Shown here in pieces: positions 24,439 to 33,175 of a stretch of DNA of 64,000 bases (positions are counted from its first letter, which is position 1; each line of letters begins with the position of its first letter). The translations under genes and the position numbers were made by a program. This stretch comes from Murimonas intestini. GTDB lineage: Bacteria; Bacillota; Clostridia; Lachnospirales; Lachnospiraceae. The notes beneath the pieces were generated by a model, which was not told the origin of the DNA, searched no databases, and saw nothing but the letters and a program-made list of their open reading frames with translations. The stretch spans positions 744,001 through 808,000 of the forward strand of contig QGGY01000001.1 of NCBI GenBank assembly GCA_003148945.1, in the 5' to 3' direction.

Positions 24439-27183
24439 TTATTCTGTTCTGAGGGCGGTAACAGGATCTTTTTTTGCTGCCTTTTTTGCAGGTATAAAGC
24501 CGCCTACAAGAGTGAGCAGCATGCTTAACAGGATCAGTATAACTGCGTTCATGACAGGCAGTGAAGCATTCACTGCAGTTGTTCCGGCAACAGCATGTAT
24601 GATTTCATTACCGGGTATTAAAAGAAGAAGTGTGATACCTATTCCAAGCAGTCCGGAACACAGCCCGATAATAAAAGTCTCAGCATTAAATACCTGGGAT
24701 ATATTATGCCTGGAAGCGCCGATGGCCCTGAGTATACCTATTTCTTTTGTGCGTTCCAGCACTGAAATATAAGTGATGATCCCAATCATAATAGACGATA
24801 CTATGAGCGATACGGCAACAAAAGCAATCAATACATATGATATTACATTTATGATCGTCGTCACGGACGACATCAGCATTCCCACATAATCTGTATAGCT
24901 GATCTGATCCTCTTCCTTTGCAGTCTGATTGTATTTATCTATACAATCTGATATCGCATTTTTATCTTCAAAACTATCTGCATAAATATTAATGGCTGAT
25001 GGGGCATCAAGGCTTACTACACCAAAAGCGCTCATATTATCATCATAACTTCCCGTAGAGATGTAGCTGTCATAAATAGACAGCAGGACGTCCTCATCCG
25101 GGTTCTCTAGGTAAGAGTCCAGCGCCGCTGCAAGCTGTTCTTCCCCCATATCCATCATCTGAGACGAGGCTGACTGAGTTCCAGACGGGACGCTTTCTAA
25201 AATGTCTTTAAAAAGCCGTGCCTTGTCTGATACGCCCAGAGCAGAGAGATATGTCTTTGTATTTTCAATTTTCTCATTATTATCAGCCGGTTCAAAAGCC
25301 AGTCCGTTCAGGACATTTATACTTTCATCTGCTTTCTGTGCCTGGACGATGGCACTTTGCTCTGTGTGGCTGATCAAATAGTCAGTCAGACCCTTTGTAA
25401 ATCCAATTGGTGCATTTAAAGGCATTGTTTCCGTATCTTCTTTCGGACGCACCACACCAGTAACTTTTAATTTAACAGCATTTTCCAGAAGATTTTCCAT
25501 TTTAGATTTATCATCGGCAATGCTGCGGAAGGTTCCATTCTCATTTTCCTCATAATAATCGCAGGAGGGAACCATATAGAATACTTTGCTGCAGATATCC
25601 TCATAGCTTAAACTCTGCGTACCTGCCTCTACAGGTTCTCCGTCCTCTATTTTTGTCATCATTTCCTTATACTCCGCAGATGGCAGTAATCCTAATTCAT
25701 ACAGCGTTGTTGATGATATTTCATTATTCTCATCTAAAACCAGGATAACCTCGTTATATTCTTCCGGCCAGGAACCGTATAAAACATCATAATTCTCAGT
25801 TACTGCGGTGCTGATGCCTTTTCCGTCACTGCCGGGCATGATCTCTTTGAAATTACCTGCAGACCCGGACATCATGCTGCCCATATTTCCCATACTTCCC
25901 ATGTTTCCCATACTGCTCATCATTCTGCTGGAATTTGTGTCATTTTTATCTGTCAGTGTACTTCCATCTGTGTTGACAAGCACTTCATCCGGGTCATAGG
26001 CATAGACGTCAAACTTTGTATCATAAGAATATACGACACCATTCTCACCTACATACTGGTGTATTTCACTGTCCGGGTTGTCTATATATTTTTTGAAATC
26101 TGTAAGATTATTTTCTGTAAAGCTTGTTGTTATGCTGGATACCGCCTCAATAGCACTTCCATTTGAGTATACTGCATCCAGGCTGTGTCCTGTATCCTCC
26201 GAACCCGATAGTCTCCTTCCTGTTTCCATCATACTGCTCATATCAATTGTCTGTGCCTCAATAGATATGGGATATGATGTCATTGTACTTTTCTGGATAT
26301 CTGAAATATACGTGTTTACTCCATTAGAAAGAGCCATTATCAAGGCAATGCCTATAATTCCGATAGAGCCTGCAAAAGCGGTCAGAAAAGTTCTTCCCTT
26401 TTTTGTTTTAAGGTTATTAAAGCTTAATGAAAGTGATGTTAAAAAAGACATGGAGGATTTTCCCATATTCTTATGTTTTGGTTTCTCAAGACTTGTATGA
26501 TCCACCTCACAGGGATCAGAATCATCTTTTATCCTTCCGTCTCTTAATTTTACAATACGTGTCGCATATTTTTCGGCCAGCTCCGGATTATGGGTGACCA
26601 TTACCACAAGCCTGTCATTTGCCACCTCTTTCAGCAATTCCATTACCTGGACACTTGTTTCCGTATCAAGTGCTCCTGTAGGTTCATCTGCCAGCAAAAT
26701 ATCAGGATCATTCACAAGAGCTCTTGCGATTGCCACTCTCTGCATCTGTCCTCCTGACATCTGGTTTGGCTTTTTATGGAACTGTCCGTCAAGGCCTACC
26801 TTTACAAGCGCTTCTTTGGCACGTTTCCGCCTCTCTGACTTGGAAATGCCGGATATTGTCAGCGACAATTCTACATTAGCCAGGACTGACTGGTGGGGGA
26901 TCAGGTTATAGCTCTGAAATACAAAACCTATAGTATGATTCCTATAGGAATCCCAGTCACGGTCCTTATATTTTTTTGTTGAGATCCCATTGATGATCAG
27001 ATCACCGCTGTCGTATCGGTCAAGTCCGCCTATAATATTTAGTAATGTTGTCTTTCCAGAACCGCTTGGCCCAAGAACAGCGACGAACTCATTGTCTCTT
27101 AAGTTCAGGGAAACATCATCAAGAGCAGTCTGAACTAAATCCCCTGTGATATATTCCTTCTTGATTTTTTGTATTTGAAGCAT
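24439..27183 (-). CDS. MacB-like ABC transporter, fused ATPase and FtsX-type permease
   Basis: 914 residues. An N-terminal ATPase (about 1-225; GPSGSGKTT, QMSGGQMQRVAIARAL, LADEPTGALD) is joined to a permease with one helix at about 265-288, a large outside domain of nearly 500 residues, and three helices at the end with the FtsX-like block (ERTKEIGILRAIGAS). Such proteins pump or sense peptides and antibiotics without moving them through a classic channel. The outside domain holds a Met-Gly-Ser repeat (about 418-438). It is divergent from a two-component pair, whose regulator probably controls it. RBS AAGGAG precedes the ATG. Confidence 0.9.
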   Translation of the reverse strand: MLQIQKIKKEYITGDLVQTALDDVSLNLRDNEFVAVLGPSGSGKTTLLNIIGGLDRYDSGDLIINGISTKKYKDRDWDSYRNHTIGFVFQSYNLIPHQSVLANVELSLTISGISKSERRKRAKEALVKVGLDGQFHKKPNQMSGGQMQRVAIARALVNDPDILLADEPTGALDTETSVQVMELLKEVANDRLVVMVTHNPELAEKYATRIVKLRDGRIKDDSDPCEVDHTSLEKPKHKNMGKSSMSFLTSLSLSFNNLKTKKGRTFLTAFAGSIGIIGIALIMALSNGVNTYISDIQKSTMTSYPISIEAQTIDMSSMMETGRRLSGSEDTGHSLDAVYSNGSAIEAVSSITTSFTENNLTDFKKYIDNPDSEIHQYVGENGVVYSYDTKFDVYAYDPDEVLVNTDGSTLTDKNDTNSSRMMSSMGNMGSMGNMGSMMSGSAGNFKEIMPGSDGKGISTAVTENYDVLYGSWPEEYNEVILVLDENNEISSTTLYELGLLPSAEYKEMMTKIEDGEPVEAGTQSLSYEDICSKVFYMVPSCDYYEENENGTFRSIADDKSKMENLLENAVKLKVTGVVRPKEDTETMPLNAPIGFTKGLTDYLISHTEQSAIVQAQKADESINVLNGLAFEPADNNEKIENTKTYLSALGVSDKARLFKDILESVPSGTQSASSQMMDMGEEQLAAALDSYLENPDEDVLLSIYDSYISTGSYDDNMSAFGVVSLDAPSAINIYADSFEDKNAISDCIDKYNQTAKEEDQISYTDYVGMLMSSVTTIINVISYVLIAFVAVSLIVSSIMIGIITYISVLERTKEIGILRAIGASRHNISQVFNAETFIIGLCSGLLGIGITLLLLIPGNEIIHAVAGTTAVNASLPVMNAVILILLSMLLTLVGGFIPAKKAAKKDPVTALRTE
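25867..25930 (-). repeat. Short tandem repeat encoding Met-Gly-Asn/Ser units
   Basis: Repeated 9-base-like units (ATGGGAAAT / ATGGGAAGT on the minus strand) give MSSMGNMGSMGNMGSMM in the outside domain of the ABC protein. Six or more Met in about 20 residues. Confidence 0.75.
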
Positions 27184-27286
27184 ATGATGACTCCTTTCAT
27201 TTGCATGCCTGTATGCTGTGTCTTACAGGACAATACTATTTTTGATTATGCTGCTTTTATTGTCTTATGCATCTTACTATACTTTG

Positions 27287-27327
27287 AAAAACTGAAAATA
27301 AACTCATACAATTTATTTTCAGTTTTT
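27287..27327. promoter_or_regulatory. Perfect 16-base dyad in the ABC / two-component divergent region
   Basis: Arms AAAAACTGAAAATAAA and TTTATTTTCAGTTTTT around a 9-base centre. The right arm covers the probable -35 region of the rightward promoter, so a bound response regulator or repressor would act there. No gene ends here that needs a terminator. Confidence 0.65.
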
Positions 27328-27336
27328 CTTTTGTGA

Positions 27337-27342
27337 TATAAT
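27337..27342 (+). promoter_or_regulatory. -10 element of the two-component operon
   Basis: TATAAT 33 bases before the response-regulator start, with its -35 zone inside the dyad just upstream (TTTATT or ATTTTC). Confidence 0.55.
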
Positions 27343-27374
27343 GATAAGTATTGGATGACAGGAGGTTTTAATAC

Positions 27375-28064
27375 ATGTTTCAGATATTAGTTGTAGAAGA
27401 TGATAAAAATACATCAAAACTTATGAAGGCTGTACTTTCTCATGCCGGATATGAGGTTTTTCTTGCTTCTGACGGTCTTGCTGCATTAGATATTACAGAC
27501 CATCAGCATATTGATCTGATTGTCCTTGATATTATGATGCCCAAAATGGATGGGTATAAATTTACTGAGACTGTCAGAGCCTGCGGTGATACAACACCTA
27601 TCTTAATGGTTACAGCAAAACAGCTGCCGGAAGAAAAATGCAGGGGGTTTCTGGCAGGTACGGATGATTATATGGTAAAGCCCGTAAATGAGGAGGAGAT
27701 GCTGCTGCGTATAAAGGCTCTGCTGAGAAGGGCCAAAATAGCAAACGAACACAAACTGTATGTTGGAAAAATAGTCCTGGATTATGATTCACTGACAGTT
27801 ACCCGTGGGAATGCCAGCCAGACGCTTCCCCGTAAAGAATTTCTGCTTCTCTTTAAGCTTCTCTCCTATCCCGACAAGATATTTACCAGGTTACAGCTGA
27901 TGGATGAAATCTGGGGATTGGAATCGGATACGGTAGATACAACAGTAAATGTCCATATAAACAGGCTTCGCAAAAGATTTGAAGAGTGGCCGGAATTTAA
28001 AATACAGGCTATCCGTGGTATCGGATATAAGGCGGTGATACAAAATGAAAACCAGATTAACTAA
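27375..28064 (+). CDS. OmpR-family response regulator
   Basis: 229 residues. The receiver domain (about 1-115) has the acidic pocket EDD near the start, phospho-acceptor Asp in VLDIMMPKMDGY and Lys in DDYMVKPV; the winged-helix effector domain follows (about 130-225; RKEFLLL, VDTTVNVHINRLRKRF, IRGIGYK). The stop overlaps the kinase start by 20 bases. It probably regulates the divergent MacB-like ABC gene and itself through the dyad between them. Confidence 0.94.
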   Translation: MFQILVVEDDKNTSKLMKAVLSHAGYEVFLASDGLAALDITDHQHIDLIVLDIMMPKMDGYKFTETVRACGDTTPILMVTAKQLPEEKCRGFLAGTDDYMVKPVNEEEMLLRIKALLRRAKIANEHKLYVGKIVLDYDSLTVTRGNASQTLPRKEFLLLFKLLSYPDKIFTRLQLMDEIWGLESDTVDTTVNVHINRLRKRFEEWPEFKIQAIRGIGYKAVIQNENQIN

Positions 28065-29088
28065 ATATTTGAATAAGATACGTCTCTCTCTTCTGTTCGC
28101 TGCCACATTCTTTTTGATCATGCTGCTGGCCATGCTGCTTGTTTTACTTGGAATGATCTTATTGAACAGGCTGGGAGTGCCCCACGGCAAACCAGACGGA
28201 CTTCCCCTTTTGCTGTTTGCACTTGTCAGCTTATTGGTGGGAACACTGCTGGCGGCTGTTTTCAGCCACCGGCCCTTAGCACCTATCAGAAAGATCATAG
28301 AGGCCTCAGACCAGATTGCCAGAGGCAATTACAATACCAGGATCCATCTTGTGGGACCTGATGAGTTTAAACATCTGAGCAGCAGCTTTAACCACATGGC
28401 TGAAGAGCTTGAAAGTGTTGAGATGCTCAGAAGCGATTTTGTTAATAATTTTTCCCATGAGTTTAAGACCCCCATTGTTTCTATCAGGGGATTTGCCAAA
28501 ATGTTAAAACGTGATGACCTTACACAAGATGAAAAAAATGAATATCTTGATATCATTATAACAGAGTCTGAACGTTTAACAGAGCTTGCAACAAATGTAC
28601 TTAATCTGTCAAAAATAGAAAAACAATCTATTTTGACGGACAAAACACATTACAATGTGAGTGAGCAGATAAGACGGGTTATTGCACTATTAGATAAAAA
28701 ATGGTCGGACAAGCATATGGAGATCATATTTGACTGCGAAGAAATAATGCTTAATGCAAATGAAGAGTTAATGAACCAGGTCTGGATAAACCTGCTGGAT
28801 AATGCAGTTAAATTCTCACCGGATTACGGTATGGTAGAGATAAAAATCTTCCATGATGACACTGACATTGTTTTTACTATAGCAGACCAGGGCGGAGGAA
28901 TTCCGCCCGAGACAGCCAGACACATTTTTGATAAATTCTTTCAGGGGGACGTTTCTCATTCGGCTGCCGGAAATGGGATAGGACTTACAATAGCCAGGCA
29001 TATTATTGAACTCCATCATGGAAGTATTTCATTAGATACAAACAATCAGATTGGGGCAAAGTTTATTATTAGAATTCCGGAAGTTTGA
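28045..29088 (+). CDS. Sensor histidine kinase
   Basis: 347 residues with two membrane helices close together (about 12-38 and 50-72) and almost no outside loop, a HAMP-like linker, HisKA with the phospho-acceptor His in NFSHEFKTPIVS (about 138), and an ATPase domain (NLLDNAVKF, ADQGGGIPP, GNGIGLTIARHI). Short-loop kinases of this kind often read the state of a partner ABC protein rather than bind a ligand themselves, which fits the divergent MacB-like gene. It forms an operon with the regulator. Confidence 0.93.
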   Translation: MKTRLTKYLNKIRLSLLFAATFFLIMLLAMLLVLLGMILLNRLGVPHGKPDGLPLLLFALVSLLVGTLLAAVFSHRPLAPIRKIIEASDQIARGNYNTRIHLVGPDEFKHLSSSFNHMAEELESVEMLRSDFVNNFSHEFKTPIVSIRGFAKMLKRDDLTQDEKNEYLDIIITESERLTELATNVLNLSKIEKQSILTDKTHYNVSEQIRRVIALLDKKWSDKHMEIIFDCEEIMLNANEELMNQVWINLLDNAVKFSPDYGMVEIKIFHDDTDIVFTIADQGGGIPPETARHIFDKFFQGDVSHSAAGNGIGLTIARHIIELHHGSISLDTNNQIGAKFIIRIPEV

Positions 29089-29091
29089 TTT

Positions 29092-29652
29092 TTAATGGCA
29101 GACTATAAAGGCCTGCCTGTGTCTTTTCATGAGCTCTTCGATGAGTTCGTCAAACTGCTCATCGCCAAGATGCTCCCGGGCACGTTTCTGCCAGTCTGCC
29201 CGGTTATCTATTCTCCGGGAAGCTGCCAGCCTGGTCTCCTGAAAAGCAATGATACGGTCCAGATACTCTCCAAAATCCTGCAGTTCTTTTTCTGAAAGAC
29301 AGCTGAAAATATCGCAGCTGTCTTTTTCAGCCGGACGAAACTCCCGGCCTTTTTCCGTGATATTTACTAATATTGTTTCCTTATTCCCCTCCTGCTGCGT
29401 GCACTGTACATATCCTGATTTCTCCATTCCATTTAATATTTCAATCAATATTTTCTGATGGATGTCTAACAGATATGATAAATCGCCAGTACTGATTTCA
29501 GGCTTGATTTTCAGCATCGCCAGTACACGTCCCTGTTCCCGGCCTGTATCACAAATTTGGCCATATTCTGTACAGCCATATATTTCTTGTTTGCAAAGCA
29601 GTCCCTGAACATGGGCAAGTTTTTCATATAATCCTTCATATATATTATTCAT
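29092..29652 (-). CDS. MarR-family transcriptional regulator
   Basis: 186 residues. A winged helix-turn-helix (about 45-110; GRVLAMLKIKPEISTGDLSYLL, MEKSGYVQ, VNITEKG) is flanked by dimerisation helices. The C-terminal part after the wing is longer than usual and helical. Convergent with the kinase gene (3 bases apart). No obvious target is adjacent, so its regulon is unknown. RBS AAGGAG precedes the ATG. Confidence 0.85.
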   Translation of the reverse strand: MNNIYEGLYEKLAHVQGLLCKQEIYGCTEYGQICDTGREQGRVLAMLKIKPEISTGDLSYLLDIHQKILIEILNGMEKSGYVQCTQQEGNKETILVNITEKGREFRPAEKDSCDIFSCLSEKELQDFGEYLDRIIAFQETRLAASRRIDNRADWQKRAREHLGDEQFDELIEELMKRHRQAFIVCH

Positions 29653-29758
29653 GATAAAACTCCTTACTCAACTATCTGATTTTAGCATACCAGTCATCTG
29701 TTTGTTCTTTGCTAAAATTGTGTTTCAGAATTATTAATGATTATACAGATTTTACCCA

Positions 29759-29787
29759 TTGACTCTTCCCCTGGGGTAAGGTATAAG
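29759..29787 (+). promoter_or_regulatory. Promoter with MerR-type dyad before the MerR gene
   Basis: TTGACT, 17 bases, TATAAG. The spacer CTTCCCCTGGGGTAAGG is an imperfect dyad with CCCC and GGGG cores, the look of operators bound by BmrR-like MerR proteins, so self-regulation is likely. Confidence 0.6.
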
Positions 29788-29836
29788 ATGGTATAAGAAT
29801 ATGCCAGATGTATAGAGATCTAAAGGGAGGATTTAC

Positions 29837-30676
29837 ATGTTATCTATCGGAGAGTTTTCAAATATATGCCAGGTTTCTGCAAAAACACTTCGCTATTATG
29901 CTGAAATAGGATTGATTCTGCCTGAGGAGATCAATCCCGAAAATGGCTACAGGTATTATTCGATCAGACAATTAGAAACTATGTTATTTATCAACCGTCT
30001 GAAATCCTACAGCTTTTCTTTAGAGGAGATTAAAGCTATTCTGCATTCAAAGGAACCCCAGGAAGAAAAGCTCTGCCTGGAGCTCATCAGAAAGAAACAT
30101 CTGATTGAAAGAGAAAAACTGGAACTAGTAAAAACTTTAGCACAGCTGGATGCTGATATAACAAATTTAGAACAGGGAAAGTCTATGATGTCGTATATGG
30201 ATAATATTGATGTACAGCTTACAGAAGTTCCACCCATGTATCTTCTGTCTGTCCGCAAGATGGTCCATGAAAATGATTTTGAGGAAGAATACAGGAATTG
30301 CTTCGGAGAAATATTTAAGAAAATCATAGACAGGAAATTAACTGCGGCGGCTCCCCCAATGGTGCTTTTTCACAGTGAAGACTACACCCCCCTTGGGATG
30401 GATACGGAATTTGCAATTCCAGTAAAGGAGTACGCCACAGGTACAAGAGACTTTAAGCCGGGACTGTGCCTGAAAACAGTCTTAAACGGCCCTTATTCCG
30501 GTTTGCCGTCTGTATATGCCAGACAGATGGAATGGGCGGAAAAAGAAGGCTACAAAGGCCATGATGCACTTTTTGAAGTCTATATAACAGACCCCTCTCA
30601 AGTCACAAATGAAAGCGGGCTTATCACAGAAGTCTGCTATCCTGTTAGAAAGATAAAACCACTGAGGAAACATTGA
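29837..30676 (+). CDS. MerR-family regulator with GyrI-like ligand domain
   Basis: 279 residues. The MerR winged helix starts with SIGEFSNICQVSAKTLRYYAE-like sequence (1-70; GLILPEEI, GYRYYS), then a coiled-coil dimer helix (about 75-115), then a GyrI/BmrR-type effector domain (about 125-275). Such regulators bind hydrophobic drugs and twist the promoter spacer to switch on efflux genes. No efflux gene is next to it here, so the target is unclear. RBS GGGAGG precedes the ATG. Confidence 0.9.
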   Translation: MLSIGEFSNICQVSAKTLRYYAEIGLILPEEINPENGYRYYSIRQLETMLFINRLKSYSFSLEEIKAILHSKEPQEEKLCLELIRKKHLIEREKLELVKTLAQLDADITNLEQGKSMMSYMDNIDVQLTEVPPMYLLSVRKMVHENDFEEEYRNCFGEIFKKIIDRKLTAAAPPMVLFHSEDYTPLGMDTEFAIPVKEYATGTRDFKPGLCLKTVLNGPYSGLPSVYARQMEWAEKEGYKGHDALFEVYITDPSQVTNESGLITEVCYPVRKIKPLRKH

Positions 30677-30677
30677 T

Positions 30678-31208
30678 TCACAGAAGCGAATGTCCCTTTT
30701 TACAGATTTCGTAGATCTCATCATATTTTTCTTCTATGAGCGGAGTTACCTTTTTTGTCCTGGATGCAGTAAGTTTGCGGTAGATAAAATATGGAAGGAT
30801 CCAGCCAAGAAACCCCGGTACAGCAAGTATAATGCACAAAACTACAGCGGGAGGTGAGGCAGTTACTGCGAAGACAGATCCGGCCATAAACGCAGTACCT
30901 GTAAGCCCTGATGCAAGGGAACAGATAACCGCCATTGTTGTCCTTGATTTTTCCAGAGCTGCCAGTTCAGCCGCGCAGGCTTCAAAATGACGCTGCAGCC
31001 TGGTCAGTTCAGTTTTGTTGATTATCTTCCTGTCTCTTTTCAACTGGACTGTACATTGTCTGCCAGTATTTCTGACAGGAACATTGGCATCAGGAGTCCA
31101 GCCAAAATGTTCGTAACAGTCAAGGAAAAAAGATACCTGTTCTTCGTTTACAGTCACTTCCTTATATTCATATCCTGTAAAATCTTTTTTTGACAATCCT
31201 CTGTCCAT
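30678..31208 (-). CDS. Conserved two-helix membrane protein of unknown function
   Basis: 176 residues. A polar N-terminal half (about 1-85) with VNEEQVSFFLDCYEHFGW is followed by two membrane helices (about 92-112 and 118-140) and a charged tail (PLIEEKYDEIYEICKKG). No enzymatic motif is seen. RBS TAGGAG precedes the ATG. It lies downstream of the two-component operon on the same strand, with about 50 bases between, and convergent with the MerR gene, so it might be a target or partner of that two-component system. Confidence 0.7.
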   Translation of the reverse strand: MDRGLSKKDFTGYEYKEVTVNEEQVSFFLDCYEHFGWTPDANVPVRNTGRQCTVQLKRDRKIINKTELTRLQRHFEACAAELAALEKSRTTMAVICSLASGLTGTAFMAGSVFAVTASPPAVVLCIILAVPGFLGWILPYFIYRKLTASRTKKVTPLIEEKYDEIYEICKKGHSLL

Positions 31209-31259
31209 ATTTTATTCTCCTATATTCAAGCCTTTGATTTACACGGGCAATAAGCCAAT

Positions 31260-32318
31260 TCAGACTCTCTTAAGGGCCGCAGGTACAGTAACAAGAAAGA
31301 CTGTACCTGATCCTTTCCGGCTTTCTACAGAAACCGTTCCGTCTGACAGCTCCAGGACACGTTTCACCAATGCAAGCCCAAGGCCGTTTCCTTCCGTAGA
31401 ATGCGATGTGTCACCCTGATAAAATTTATCAAAGATATGTTTTAAAGTTTCCTCATCCATGCCGCAGCCTGTATCTGACACGGTTACCTTTATCTGCCCC
31501 CCTTCACTCACCTGGCGGAGCAGGACTCTGCCTCCCCTGGGCGTGAATTTCAGGGCATTTGATAAAAGATTATTCCATACAAGCTCTAGAAGGCCGGGAT
31601 CTGCCTCCACATATGCCCTGTCGTCAAGATCAGCATCAAATTCAATCTCCTTTTGTTCCCACATATCCTCATACTGCAGCGCACATTCACAGAGCTGTCT
31701 GCACACATCATAAATTTCCGGTACAGGCCTGATCGTCTGTTTTTCAAGTTTGTTCAGCTTCAGCATATTAGTGATCAGGCTGGACAGCCGTCTGGACGAA
31801 GACAGGATTGTCTCTGCGTACTCCATCCGCTGTTCTTCACTGATCTCTCTGCGCTGCAGAAGCTCGGCATTACTCTGAATGACTGCGAGAGGTGTTTTTA
31901 TCTCATGAGAAACATTTGAAAAGAAATCTGTTTTTAATGTCTCAATACTTCCTAACTCTTCTACCATTTTATTAAAATCTTCAATCATCAGATCCAGATA
32001 ATCTGCCTTATCTGACGTGTGGATGGGGGCAACATAGACGGAAAAATCTCCTTCCGCTACAAGGCGGCTCGCCCTGGCAAGCTGTTTCATAGGTTCGTCA
32101 TATGTTTTCTGCATACGCCAGCGGGTAATGACTGTAATTCCCACGGCTATGAGGGACCAGTATAATATGGGGATTACCGCCTGAACCCACTCATTCCATT
32201 GTAATTTGTTCATAAGTACAATGATTCCTGTATGAATCCCTGACATTAAAAGCAGCACAACCAGATACATAGCAAATATAGACGTGGGGAACCTTGACTC
32301 CATGGAACCTTTTTTCAT
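31260..32318 (-). CDS. Sensor histidine kinase
   Basis: 352 residues: two membrane helices near the N terminus (about 13-35 and 45-65) with a very short outside loop, HAMP (about 70-120), HisKA with His in NVSHEIKTPLAV, and ATPase domain (NNLLSNALKF, DTGCGMDEE, GNGLGLALVKRV). Its ATG overlaps the regulator stop (ATGA). It resembles the kinase at 28,045 in build, so the pair may be paralogous; signal unknown. Confidence 0.93.
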   Translation of the reverse strand: MKKGSMESRFPTSIFAMYLVVLLLMSGIHTGIIVLMNKLQWNEWVQAVIPILYWSLIAVGITVITRWRMQKTYDEPMKQLARASRLVAEGDFSVYVAPIHTSDKADYLDLMIEDFNKMVEELGSIETLKTDFFSNVSHEIKTPLAVIQSNAELLQRREISEEQRMEYAETILSSSRRLSSLITNMLKLNKLEKQTIRPVPEIYDVCRQLCECALQYEDMWEQKEIEFDADLDDRAYVEADPGLLELVWNNLLSNALKFTPRGGRVLLRQVSEGGQIKVTVSDTGCGMDEETLKHIFDKFYQGDTSHSTEGNGLGLALVKRVLELSDGTVSVESRKGSGTVFLVTVPAALKRV

Positions 32319-32986
32319 TTCAGCACCGCCTTATATCCAAGTCCCCTTACTGTTTTAATTTCAAAACCATCGCAGGAGGAAAATTTGTCACGAAGTTTTG
32401 TTATATAGACATCAACTGCCCTTAAGCTGGTGCTGCTGTCCAGCCCCCAAAATTCATCCATAAGCTGTGAACGTGAGAATGTCTTTTTAGGATAAGAGAG
32501 AAGTTTGTACAGGATATTGAACTCCCTTGTAGTCACAGTGATCTCCTCACCATCTATTGCTGCCGTCATACCGTCCGCATCCATTTCCAGATTTCCCACT
32601 GTCAGCCGGCGCTCCATCTCAATATTTGCCCGGCGCAGAAGCGCGCGGACGCGCATTTCCAGCTCCGCCAGTTCAATCGGCTTAACCATATAGTCATCAA
32701 TTCCCAGCTTATATCCCCGCTGTTTGGAGGTTAAGTCATCTTTTGCTGACATAAAAAGAATGGGGATCTGTTTATTGATCTGCCGTACTGTCTCTGCAAA
32801 TTCAAACCCGTCAGCCACGGGCATCATGATATCTGAGATAATAAGTTCATAGATATTATTGTACATTTCTTCATATGCATCATTGGCGCTCAGGACACCC
32901 TTTGCCTCGAACCCACAGTCATTTAAATAAGTGCACACCGCCTGGTTTAACCTGCTGTCATCGTCTACAACAAGAATATGAATCAT
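32315..32986 (-). CDS. OmpR-family response regulator
   Basis: 223 residues: receiver (VDDD start, acceptor Asp in LIISDIMMPVADGF, Lys in DDYMVKPI) and winged-helix effector domain (TTREFNILYKLL, RAVDVYITKLRDK, VRGLGYK). GGAGGAAAT lies before the ATG. First gene of the operon with the kinase; 180 bases separate it from the hybrid kinase gene upstream. Confidence 0.94.
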   Translation of the reverse strand: MIHILVVDDDSRLNQAVCTYLNDCGFEAKGVLSANDAYEEMYNNIYELIISDIMMPVADGFEFAETVRQINKQIPILFMSAKDDLTSKQRGYKLGIDDYMVKPIELAELEMRVRALLRRANIEMERRLTVGNLEMDADGMTAAIDGEEITVTTREFNILYKLLSYPKKTFSRSQLMDEFWGLDSSTSLRAVDVYITKLRDKFSSCDGFEIKTVRGLGYKAVLK

Positions 32987-33148
32987 AATATTTCCTCCGT
33001 CCCTGTTTCAATATCACTTTATGTATATTTCCCAGCATAGCCGTAATGGCAGCTGTATCTCTGTATTATCTTATTTTACAGCATCATAGCTCAATTAAGT
33101 TTGTACATTGTTTGAGAATTGTTTCAGAATTGTTAATCCACCTCAAAA

Positions 33149-33175
33149 GCGGCAGCAGTCCTATTTCACTGCCGC
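33149..33175 (-). terminator. Terminator-like hairpin at the end of the hybrid kinase gene
   Basis: GCGGCAG and CTGCCGC arms; the hairpin overlaps the stop codon and runs into TTTTGAGG on the minus strand. Confidence 0.55.
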
